From contig NC_092677.1 of NCBI RefSeq assembly GCF_964355755.1, positions 7,817,001 to 7,881,000 of the forward strand: DNA of 64,000 bases. Reading direction: 5' to 3'. The first letter of the stretch is position 1; every line of letters starts with the position of its first letter. The position numbers and the translations under genes are program-made. A model generated the notes under the pieces. The model was not told the origin of the DNA and did no database searches. It worked only from the letters and a program-made list of their open reading frames with translations. The stretch is from Antedon mediterranea (Eukaryota; Echinodermata; Crinoidea; Comatulida; Antedonidae). This document shows, in pieces, positions 50,459 through 61,500 of this stretch.

Positions 50459-50960
50459 ATCAATTGCTTTTGCTGCTCCACTATCATTTTCATTATATGC
50501 TTCTCCACCCCTATTTCAATCAATATATCCTCATTCCTTCTGTGTGGAGTATAATGAAACATTTTCTTTCCCTGTAATCCATGTTTCGCCTCCATACAAT
50601 GCAACATACCATACCACTGATTTAACCATATCTTTTTGTTTTTATGCTTGCCTTGTCAGAAATAGAATTTCCTTTGCCGTTTCCTATCCACCTTATTATC
50701 TATCTATTTCTACCATGTTCTGTTAATTTTTCTCCTAAGAGTAGATTGATGCAACTTTTAAACACGCACAGACCTTCGACTATACCCTGTGTCCCGCAAA
50801 GGGGATTTGTTCCATCTTTTTGTAATCACCTCACCACTTCCATTCTTGTGTCTATGGCACAGTCACATGGTGTTAATTTTTCTATTATTGGTCTTCCTTC
50901 CATAATTTTTCCTGCTTCATTTATGTTATCCATTAGTATTTGCGATTACCACCTTGTCAT

Positions 50961-52046
50961 CTATGGAACGCCTCCTCTGCCTTCAGTTCACATTTATCAT
51001 GCAGTACACACCAATCGTCATGCAGTACACACCAATCGTCATGCAGTACACACCAATGGTCATGCAGTACACACCAATCGTCATGCAGTACACACCAATC
51101 GTCATGCAGTACACACCAAACAACATGCAGTACACACCAATCGTCATGCAGTACACACCAATCGTCATGCAGTACACACCAATCGTCATGCAGTACACAC
51201 CAATGGTCATGCAGTACACACCAATCGTCGTTCACATTTATCATGCAGTACACACCAATCGTCATGCAGTACACACCAATCGTCTTGCAGTACACACCAA
51301 ACATCATGCAGTACACACCAATTGTCATGCAGTACACACCAATCGCCATGCAGTACACACCAATCGTCATGCAGTCAAATATTGCGTAATTTATCGACAA
51401 AATCGAATATCACGTGAGTTTTATTAGACGGCTGTAAAACTAAGACTATTTAAACTTCTTTTATGGAATTCAATAATTGCTAATGGCCTCCTAGCCGCGC
51501 CTGTGTCTCACATAATAAATTATTGTATATATAAAAAACAGAGCATTCACAGAGATGTGTAGCGGTTAAAATAAGTACAGTATGTCAAACATAAAAGAAA
51601 TCTTAGAGTCGATGGCCTAGTTTTACAGCCGTCTAATAAACGTCACGTGATATTCGACGATTGGTGTGTACTGCAAGCATGACGATTGGTGTGTACTGCA
51701 TGACAATTGGTGTGTACTGCATGACCATTGGTGTGTACTGCATGATGTTTGGTGTGTACTGCATGACGATTGGTGTGTACTGCATGATGTTTGGTGTGTA
51801 CTGCATGACGATTGGTGTGTACTGCATGACCATTGGTGTGTACTGCATGACGATTGGTGTGTACTGCATGACCATTGGTGTGTACTGCATGATAAATGTG
51901 AACGACGATTGGTGTGTACTGCATGGCCATTGGTGTGTACTGCATGACCATTGGTGTGTACTGCATGACCATTGGTGTGTACTGCATGACGATTGGTGTG
52001 TACTGCATAGCAAATGTGAACTGAAGGCAGAGGAGGCGTTCCATAG
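50961..52046. mobile_element. foldback-type element: 1.1-kb palindrome with minisatellite arms
   Basis: The left arm (50961-51442) and right arm (51618-52046) are inverted copies. Outer ends are CTATGGAACGCCTCCTCTGC, then 21-bp tandem units (TCATGCAGTACACACCAATCG) about 18 times on the left and about 16 on the right, then GAATATCACGTGAG and TTATTAGACGGCTGTAAAAC. A 175-bp loop lies between. TCAT directly flanks both ends. No transposase is present. Long inverted repeats made of tandem repeats are the hallmark of Foldback/Galileo-type elements. Confidence 0.85.
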
Positions 52047-52067
52047 TCATCAGCCTTTTTTTTTTTG

Positions 52068-54415
52068 TATTAAGTGCCCTCTGCTACTTTGACTCCTTTA
52101 GTACAAATGCTTCTGCTCGTAGAAATTCCTTGTATATAATAAAAATTAGGCAATATAATTCCTTATTGACGCCTCTCACGTCGTCATTGTTCTTTTTGAT
52201 TATTTTCCCTCCCTTCTTCATATAGCTCCCATAATAAACGCCTGTAATCAACAACAATTTTGTTTAAATATGCATCATTTCTAACCACTTTATCCTATAA
52301 AAGGTATTTTCATAATTTTCAAAACAGATGTATAGTTCATCGTCATTTCACTTTTCTCGCATCCCATGTAAAAATCTCTTGTACCTTTGCTTTTAACAAA
52401 ACCAAATTGATAATTTCCAATATAATCTGAGAATAATAAAGTCAGTCTACTATTCATTGCTCTGAGTTTTATTTTGGAAGTATAGAAGTATATGTTTAAT
52501 GATACTTGCAGTCTGTGTTCCTCACATCTTTGTAGGTTTACTTTCTTTTCCATCATATCTTTGATTTTAACCATATTCTGTACCTTATTTTTAAGTTCTG
52601 TTATTGTTGTTTCTCCTAATTGCTTTAGCAATTCCATCTATTTAGTTTTTCTAAATGTTTTAAAGAGAACATTTTGTTTTGTCTCTGATCGGCTGCATAT
52701 ATGTATTCTATATATTCTTTCCATCTGCGACTTGCATAAATATTCCAGGTAATATAGTTCCTTTTAATATCAATAATAATGTCCTTTCTCTTTTGATAAT
52801 TCCTGCTAATTCCTGTAAAGCAACTTCATTTTTTCTATGATTGATCAATTTCCTTACACTTTCTACCGAAATCCAGTCTTCCTTCTCCTTGTCAGTTATT
52901 CACCATAGCTGTTAAGACTTTGGTAGGCCTAATTGTTTTGATTTTACCATTTCTTCTCTCATCCATATGTAAAAAAATCTCTTCGGTAATCCATGGGTTT
53001 TTTGGCTTCTAGCCTTTGACATAATTAATATTCTTAATTGCACTGTTATACTTTCTTCATGAATACACTTTCCTTCAGTTTTTTTCTTTTATCTATGTGC
53101 ATCCTAATTTCCTGTTGAGTGGCATCGAACTCCAGGACTTAAAGATTCAACTTCATTTTTAATATATATTTATTAAGTGCCCTCTGCTCCTTTGACTCCT
53201 TTAGTACAAATGCTTCTGTTCGTAGAAATTCCTTGTATATAATATAAATTAGGCAACATAATTCCTCCTTGACACCTCTACACATCTTTGTTCTTTTTTA
53301 TTACTCTTTCTCTTCTCTTCATATAGCTCCCATAATAAATACCTGTAATCAACAACAATTTTGTTTAAAATATGCATCATTTCTAACCACTTTATCCAAT
53401 AAAAGATCTTTTCCTAATTTTCAAAAACAGATGAATAGTTCATTAGCATGTTCTTGTGACTTTTCTCCCATCACACGTAAAAATAGCATCTCTTGTACCT
53501 TTGCTTTTAACAAAACCAAATTGATACTTTACAATATAATCTGAGAATAATAATGTCATTCAACTATTCATTGCTCTGAATTTTATTTTGGAAGTATAGA
53601 AGTATATATTTAATGATACTTATAGTCCTGTATTCCTCACATCTTTGTAGGCTTATCTTTGATTTTAACCATATACCGTACCTTATTTCTAGTCACGTGC
53701 AAACGCGACTCTACAGCTCACTATGTCGGTTGGTCAGTCGGTCAGTAAACACTAACTCAAATTTGCGCACGCGACTGCAGCCATGTATATGGCCTTGTTA
53801 AGTTCTGTTATTGTTGTTTCTTCTAATTGCTTTAGCATGTATTCCATCCATTCCTTTCGCTTTCCAGTATTTAGTTTTTCCAAGCCTTTCCTTATCTCAT
53901 CTTTAAAAACAAACACCCCATCCTTTCATCATTTACTTTGTCTCTGATCTGCGGCATATGTATTCTATATATTCTTTCCATCTACGACTTACATAAATAT
54001 TCCAATTAATATAGTTCCTTTTAATATCAATAATAATGTCCTTTCTCTTTTGATAATTCCTGCTAATTCCTGTAAAGCAACTTCCTATTTTCTATGATTG
54101 ATCAATTTCCTTACACTTTCTACTGAAATCCAGTCTTCCTTTACCTTGTCAGTTATTCATCATAGCTGTTAAGACTTTGGTAATTGTTTTTATTTTACCA
54201 TTTCCTTCTCTCTAACATATATGTAAAAAAACTATCTCTTCAGTAATCTATGGGTTTTTTTGCTTCTAGCCTTTGACATAATTGATATGCTTAATTGCAC
54301 TGTTATACTTTCTTCATGAATCCACTTTCCTTCAGTTTTTTTATCTATTTGCATCCTAATTTCCTGTTGAGTGGCATTGAACTCCAGGACTTAAAGATTC
54401 CACTTCTTTTTTAAT
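52068..54415. repeat. 1.1-kb direct tandem duplication inside the decayed LINE
   Basis: 52068-53165 and 53169-54415 begin with TATTAAGTGCCCTCTGCT and run in parallel (GTACAAATGCTTCTG, CCTGTAATCAACAACAATTT, CTTTTGATAATTCCTGCTAA, GTTGAGTGGCAT). Copy 2 differs by a 109-bp insertion (53689-53797) and point changes. Confidence 0.9.
53689..53797. mobile_element. 109-bp short interspersed element with (GGTC)n core
   Basis: CTAGTCACGTGCAAACGCGA ... TCGGTTGGTCAGTCGGTCAG ... GCAGCCATGTATATGGCCTTG interrupts the LINE copy exactly where its sister copy reads CCTTATTTTTAAGTTC (about 52580). This gives an empty site and defines the ends. Other copies: 56438-56512 and 59270-59376. Confidence 0.75.
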
Positions 54416-54720
54416 ATCCTTCATCATAATAGAAACAAGGCTGTGGTCTGAACCAACATCAGCTCCAGGATAGCTATGGCAATTTTTTACTGCATTCTTG
54501 TATCTTTCTATAAATTGTTCTTCCTTGCAAAACCATTTTGCAAATTACAAACTTATAATTATTTGCAAATGTCATTAATTTATCTCCTCTGCCCATTTTA
54601 TTGTCCAAGTTCCATTTTCTTTTTTATAGTAATCCAGTAAATCGTCTATTTCTTTTCATACACTCTATCTACATCTCCCTCATCACTCTTGTTGGCATGT
54701 AAACCACTCTATTCACAGAA

Positions 54721-56437
54721 ATGACTCAATTCTTGTCATAAGTCTTTCATATTTAATTTCAACGTTTTTTTGCGTATCTATAGCATGTTCTTGTTTTTCA
54801 CTTAAAGAATTTATCAATTTATATTCATTAAATAGTAAGCCTAATATCAGTTTTTGTTAAAGCCCCATTCCCTACGTTTTTTAGATCTAATTTTAAGATC
54901 ACAAACTATATTTAATGTAAAAATAATACTATATGGTCCTATTGCGATAACTTTTTTCGTCTTTAAACGGTTAAAAATGTGAAAAATAAGTCGATTCTAA
55001 TAATTATAGCGGCCCGCTATAAATCCCAAAATGCATTGCGCGCGGATTGATATTTTTGTTTTTCACCTGTAATTCGCCCACTTTTCGATCGATCGTGAGG
55101 CCAAAACAAATGAAAATACCGGGTTTTCCCCAATTTGTATCAACGGAGTCTGGCAAAAATAGAAATACAATTAATGCAGCAACTATATAACGTCAGGCTA
55201 GGTATATAGGTAGCGTACGATGTTCGTACGTTACCGATGTTTACCAGCTAGGCCTACAAAACTAAGCCTAGCTAGACTAGGCCTAAAGACCGTCCACGAG
55301 AGGTCGATCGCCGCGAGCTACTTAGGTAGTGCATTGTTTCTCACTTTTTATCATAATTTACCATAAAACGTACATTTAAGACAAGGAATGACATGGTTTA
55401 ATGTTTTTAAAGTGATATATATGTATTATTTTCCAAAAAACGTCCAAAATTGCAGTGAAGGGGTCTTTAATCTTTTATCAATCAATATATTTAATTAATC
55501 GCCATCAGCCATCTGCACATTTTCTTTTACTCTTTTTAAGATCAAAGTTAGCACATTCCATGTGCCTATTTTCAAATGGGGCATTGACTAAATTGGCGAC
55601 CATGGAGGTCCATGACCAGTCCATCCAAATTACTAACCATTCTGTTCTGGACACGTGACTTCCAATTAACATTTTCTTGGAACCTGTTATCAGTGGTTTC
55701 TTTCTTTGTATTATTCAAAGGAAAAACTTACAGTGAGGTGCATGTTTCCTATTGCCTTTTTTCCCAATAGCTAGCTGCTGCCAATCAGGTTATCCCTTTT
55801 TAGCCATTTATAGCCCAGGCTAGCATGCTCTTTTTAGTTGTTCCAGCAACACATTTTCTTTCAGGGATTGTTCCCTTTACCTTTGCTTTTTACACAACAC
55901 CTCCCTCTATAAATATTTTGGATTTTTTCCTAGGTATTTCTTGATCAAATTAATATGCTAATGTTTTACTGACTTTCACGATAAATGTAATGTTCTTCTA
56001 TGTATATATATATATTTTTTAATATCCTCATAATTGACCTGTTGTTTTATAAATACTTATTTGGTTTTCTAGGGTTTGTTTTCCCCCAAAAAATCTAAAG
56101 TTTTATTTTTATAAATATATTGAATGTTTTATAGTTATATAAATATTTATTATTTCCTATTTTTTCCCTCAATATACAAAATTCTTTATCGTACACACTT
56201 TATAATGGTTACATATGTTGAATGTTGTACTAGCTATTTTGATAAATATATGGTAATATTTTGGAGGTAAGTATTGACTGTTTGTCTAGGTTTTGATACA
56301 ATTATGCTAATATTATATAAATAATATTGATTTTCTTTTCTAGGTTTTTCTTTCCAAAAATATGCCAATGTTTACTCATTTTGATAAATTATATGTTTTA
56401 TTTATGTAGATACTGATTGTTTTTCTGTGTATTTTTT
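54721..56437. other. intergenic, repeat-like DNA, no gene recognised
   Basis: 54990-55330 is GC-richer and contains GGCCCGCTATAAATCCCAAA, ATGCATTGCGCGCGG and CGATCGATCG, resembling old repeat DNA. 55750-56437 is T-rich with TAGGT/TTTTTC words shared with 49560-50000. A 67-codon open frame at 55455-55658 is unremarkable. Confidence 0.35.
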
Positions 56438-56512
56438 TAGTCGTGTGCAAACACGAGCGACTCTATGTCGGTCGGTCGGTCGGTCGGTCAATTGGTCGGT
56501 CGGTTTTCTATA
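56438..56512. mobile_element. copy of the (GGTC)n short element
   Basis: TAGTCGTGTGCAAACACGAG, CTCTATG, then (TCGG)n. The 3' part (CAGCCATGTATATGGCC) is missing. Confidence 0.6.
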
Positions 56513-56754
56513 TATTTATTGATGAATTATTCTACTATTGTACCGTTTTCAATAGATTGTGTATAATTTCATATTTATTTAGGAATATATTTTTGTATGA
56601 TAATATGTTTTTATGTATTTTCCTTACATATTTCTAGAATGAATATGCTTTGTTCCTTATTTCTTGATATGATATAGTGATTGTATTTTCTTACATATTT
56701 CTTGATATATTACTGTATATTCTTGAATATTTCTAGATATACTGTATTGTGTTT

Positions 56755-57370
56755 TACTTACATAAATTATGCATCTCTTGATATGATATATGTTTTCTTA
56801 TGCATTTCTTGATATGATATATGTTTTCTTATGCATTTCTTGATATGATACATGTTTTCTTATGCATTTCTTGATATGATACATGTTTTCTTATGCATTT
56901 CTTGATATGATATATGTTTTCTTGTGCATTTCTTGATATGATATATGTTTTCTTATGCATTACTTGATATGATATATGTTTTCTTATGCATTACTTGATA
57001 TGATATATGTTTTCTTATGCATTACTTGATATGATACATGTTTTCTTATGCATTTCTTGATATGATACATGTTTTCTTAATTATTTCTTGATATGATATA
57101 TGTTTTCTTGTGCATTTCTTGATATGATATATGTTTTCTTATGCATTTCTTGATATGATACATGTTTTCTTAATTATTTCTTGATATGATACATGTTTTC
57201 TTATGCATTTCTTGATATGATATATGTTTTCTTATGCATTTCTTGATATGATATATGTTTTCTTATGCATTTCTTGATATGATAATATGTTGTTTTATGC
57301 ATTACTTGATATGATATATGTTTTCTTATGCATTTCTTGATATGATAATATGTTTTCTTATGCATGTTTT
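56755..57370. repeat. 31-bp minisatellite, about 19 units
   Basis: The unit CTTGATATGATATATGTTTT + CTTATGCATTT is repeated with a 31-bp period (56839, 56870 and so on) and variants TACATG, TTAATTATTT and GTGCA. Open frames through it are artefacts. Confidence 0.95.
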
Positions 57371-58589
57371 GATATGATATATTAGGTTTTTCTGTTTTTT
57401 TTATTAACCAACACCAAGGAGCACCATTACAAGTGCTACCTGCCCTAGGTGTCCTCGCTCTGATCATCAACCTTGACGTGGTAGCGAGGCTTGTGTGTTT
57501 CCAATTCGGAGACCAGACTAATGATGATCATAATAATTTTTCCAAAAATTTGTTATTGACAATATCATGAGCAAACTATTAGAAGACAATTAGTTTCTTT
57601 AAATTTAAAAGCATAGTTTCTTCATCAAACAAAAAATAATAGAGGAGTATCAATTCAATTTCATTTATTAAAACAGATGAAAAAAATTATTATAAATGAT
57701 GAGTTCCTTCTGAAATAAAGAATTGAAGGAGGGCTTAATCCCTAAAATATTAATATTTAGTTGGGTAAGCCTGAAAGAAAAAAAAAACAAACAAAAACAA
57801 TATAATCGCAATCTCTTTGGATGTTGTCACTGTAGCTACTAATGGTAAAGCTTGGTTTCCACTAGCAATGAGTAAGTGCTGTACTATGTTTTCCAGTGTT
57901 CTTTTGCCTTCCGTTGTTGCGTGAAATCAAACTGATTTGATTTCCCGTGGCGATGCTTGCAGCACTGTTGCGTCGTCGGTTCCCACTTGTGATTACGCAA
58001 GATGGCACTTTGCGTCGATACATCGCTGCGTTGCGTTACGTTCTACTGAATTATCTTGGAAAATCACTACCATATTTGGGCACACCACAATTTTTGTCAC
58101 ATAAAGTTTGATAGTGTAGACAGAGCTTTAGAAATACTGTACATTTGGAAGTGTGAACGCACACCGTAAAAAAGTTCAGGCATATTATTTTTGTTTACAC
58201 TTATTTTTCTATCTTTTATTATTTTCACAACTAAACTTTAAATTGTTATCCATTAATATGTGTTAGTCTTGAATAATAACTTCATTTCTCTCCACCAAAT
58301 TAGTTACAAGTATTTGATTTCCAACCTTAACTGATATCTTTTTTGACCGTTACTAATACTTAACTGTCATACAGAGAAACCCGTCTACGTCTAGGAGTTT
58401 TAAAATCTTATTTAGACCTATAAATTATTCAAAGAGATGCGTACAACATTTTCTAATATTGATCTGTGTCGATCTCTATTTCGTATTTGTTAAATGTTAA
58501 AGACAAGTGTTTTTACCACTCTCCAGTAGTTTATGTAGGCCTACGATAGGTCTATATATCTTATGAATGTTCCTTTTTTCACTAACCCT
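57371..58589. other. 3' flank of CAP/EGF-family gene 2 with transposon remains
   Basis: 57852-58055 contains a MITE-like piece (GGTTTCCACTAGCAA to TGCGTTGCGTTACG). 58060-58135 holds the right half of MITE family 1 (ATCACTACCATATTTGGGCA ... GATAGTGTAGACAGAGCTT). A candidate minus-strand poly(A) signal AATAAA is the complement of 58215-58220, 370 bp past the stop codon. Confidence 0.5.
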
Positions 58590-61500
58590 TTAGTAGCAGG
58601 GGCAATACGCAGTTACTGTAAAATTAAAAAGAAATATTATAAAATTAGAACTGTAAATATGAGTTCAAATGCTTTGAAAACAAGTGATTATAGGATAAAC
58701 TATACATTTACCTGCTAAACGCAAAAGTTTTACTTACAAGGAATGACCAGTCTCATGTGTATTTTCTAAAACACTCATGGATCGTTGATATATACTACTA
58801 ATCATGTTTGATCAAATTAACATACCTCTTCGGCAAGTTTCTCCTGTGAAGCCATGTAGACATGTACACATTTCATTACCATCGCCATTGTAACCACATT
58901 CCCCTCCATTCAAACAATTTAAGCTGCAATCGTTTTCTAAATGTCATACCAAATTAATAATACATTTGGTTGTCATATATTGAGATGGTTCGTAAGCTAT
59001 CTTTCGGTTCTTTGAGAGTAAATATTTTTTGTCTCTGCCACTTTGTAGAAAACAATGCATTTGGGTTTATATAATCCTACTGTAAAATGTTTTATAGATA
59101 CAACGGCTTTTTAGTAAAAATTGTAACCATTTATTTTGTCTTTTTACAAGTGATATCATTATTTCAGATAAGCCACCAAAACTAATGATTTGTAGAAAAG
59201 ACAGCATTAATATCATATAGCTTTAAAGTAATTGTATTTATAGTATGGGAAAATAATGGGCATTCCGTTTTTAGTCGCTTTACAGCTCACTATGTTGGTC
59301 GGTTGGTCGGTCAGTTGGTCAGTTGGTCAGTAAACACTAACTTGAGCACGCGACTGCAGCCATGTATATGGCCTTGTTCAAATTGTTTTGTGTTGTTGAA
59401 CTTGTCTTACCTTCTTCACATGTCTCACCAGTATATGTGTCCAAACATGTACAAGTGTATCCTGAACCATCGCCGGAACAAGAACCCCCATTAAGACAAG
59501 GATCACTACCACATGGATCTAAATTAAATATACCGTTTATGAAAACTAAGAAATAAGAAAAAATCCAAACATTTTTCTATGGTACGTATCATTAATATAT
59601 TTTGTTTTCATTTTTGGTGTGTTTATGTATTTTATGATTATTTTAGGAGGAATAAAGAGGAGGTGACTGAAGCCAAATCGTAAGGTTGATAGGGTTGTGT
59701 TAGCAATGATTGTGGTAACATTATAATAAATTCTGAAAATATTATTGTTTACCTATCTTATTGTTATCTTATTGTGCTGGGCTTACCTGGTGTTTCACAT
59801 GTCAGGCCAGTATACGGCTCCAGACATGCGCACGTGTAATCAGAGCCATCGTTGGTACAAGTACCTCCATTAAGACAAGGATAACATTCGCATGGATCTG
59901 AAGGTAATGAAGAAATGAATACAACAATAAATAATCAAGACGACATGCAATAGCAGAAAAGAAAAGTTGCAATAATTAATACCGCATTGCTATATCTAAA
60001 TGACGGAATACAATAGAACCCCTACTTTGGGAACAGTTTCCCACAAAAATAGGGGAATGTTTAACACTATACGGCCACCCCCTACTCAAGGGACACCCAT
60101 ATTAAGGGGACGGAGACACTGTTGAGTGTGCCAAATGGTTGATTCAATTCCTAATAAAGGAAAAATATATTATAAAAAATGACCAAATAATAATTAATTC
60201 ATAACATTATCAATACAAAAATATAATATCCTGATAATTATAATACTTTCTCAGCTTCCATGACAGTTTTTCATGAAACGTTGGCTGCTAAAGTTTCGAT
60301 TCTTCTTAATTTCTATAGATCAGATCAATTAGTGTTCCTTTTTATATATATAGTATATGTTTTTTTGCCGCGAAAACCCATATTTCGTTTTTATTAAGGG
60401 GGAAATTTGTTGGGTCCCGAAGGTATCGTTTAATTGTGATTCTACTGTATTTCGTTTTGCAACTTTGTTTTAGTGTGCTGCTCAGTGAGGTGATCTTACT
60501 TTCAAATTCACATGTTGTACCAGTGTGCGAGTCATAACATGCACAGGTGTATCCTGACACATCGTTTGTACAAGTACCTCCGTTAAGACAAGGGTTACTG
60601 TTGCATGCATTTGAAGCTAAAGTTATATGAAATAATAATTATCATAGAAACTAAAAAAATAACAACAAAACAAAAATCTTTTTTAGAAAGAATGAAAATG
60701 TGAAAAATCCGTGAATGACGGTTGCTGTAACATTGATTGTGGTAACATTAACATTAATTACAAAATGATATGCGTTTGATTATTCCATTTTCATGCAGTA
60801 ATATTTGCTTTGAGCTACATTGTCTATGGGGCCAGATAGGCAGAGCCACCGTTGCAAGGATTGCAAATGCATGATTCATGAAATTATAGAAACAGATGGT
60901 TATTACAAAACAAACAAACAATAGTATGACGTATTTAGTTTTGCAACTTTGTTTGAGCTTCTCTTACTTTGTGTTTGACATGTCGCGCCGGTGTATGTGT
61001 CCAAACATGTACAAGTGTATCCTGAACCATCGTTGGTACAAGTACCTCCATTAAGACAAGGAGCACTGCCACATGGATCTAAAATTAAAAGAAAGCTATC
61101 ATTATGAAATAACGACAATATTCATCCAGAAATATGATGTATTATTTTTCTTTAAACCTTCGCTTTTGTGGTTGTTATGGTTTTACTTACCATGTGTTTG
61201 ACATGTCGCGCCGGTGTATGTGTCTAAACATGTACAAGTGTATCCTGAACCATCATTGGTACAAGTACCTCCATTAAGACAAGGGTCACTTCCACATGGA
61301 TCTAGAGTTAAAATAAAACTATGTTTATGACATAACGACAAACATTATTGGTGAAATGACCGGAATAATCATATTAAAATATAAGGTATTGGTTTTTCAA
61401 TATTTCTTTTTGTAGTTTTCTTACTTTGTGTTTGACATGTCGCGCCGGTGTATGTGTCTAAACATGTACAAGTGTATCCTGAACCATCGTTGGTACAAGT

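Larger units (their letters stand above)
50459..54720 (-). mobile_element. decayed LINE with endonuclease and reverse transcriptase remains
   Basis: Minus-strand order, 5' to 3': YPGADVGSDHSLVSIMKDI (endonuclease, about 54500-54410), ELLKQLGETTITELKNKV (about 52635), ISKI-like TSKIKLRAMNSRLTLLFSDY and FGFVKSKGTRDF (reverse transcriptase, about 52500-52370), IIYKEFLRAEAFVLKES (about 52130-52080), LQILMDNINEAGKIMEGRPI (about 50945-50890), VVWYVALYGGETW-like C-terminal text (about 50620-50570). Stops and shifts abound, and a palindromic element splits it at 50961-52046. Confidence 0.75.

Noticed and set aside
50644-51417. 257-codon open frame, the longest in the window, and its overlapping partners on both strands
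   Set aside because: It runs through 21-bp tandem repeats; since 21 is a multiple of three, several frames stay open by repetition. No start context, splice pattern or domain supports a protein.
51633-52092. Open frames of 115-143 codons on both strands
   Set aside because: Mirror-image artefact of the same 21-bp repeat in the right arm of the palindrome.
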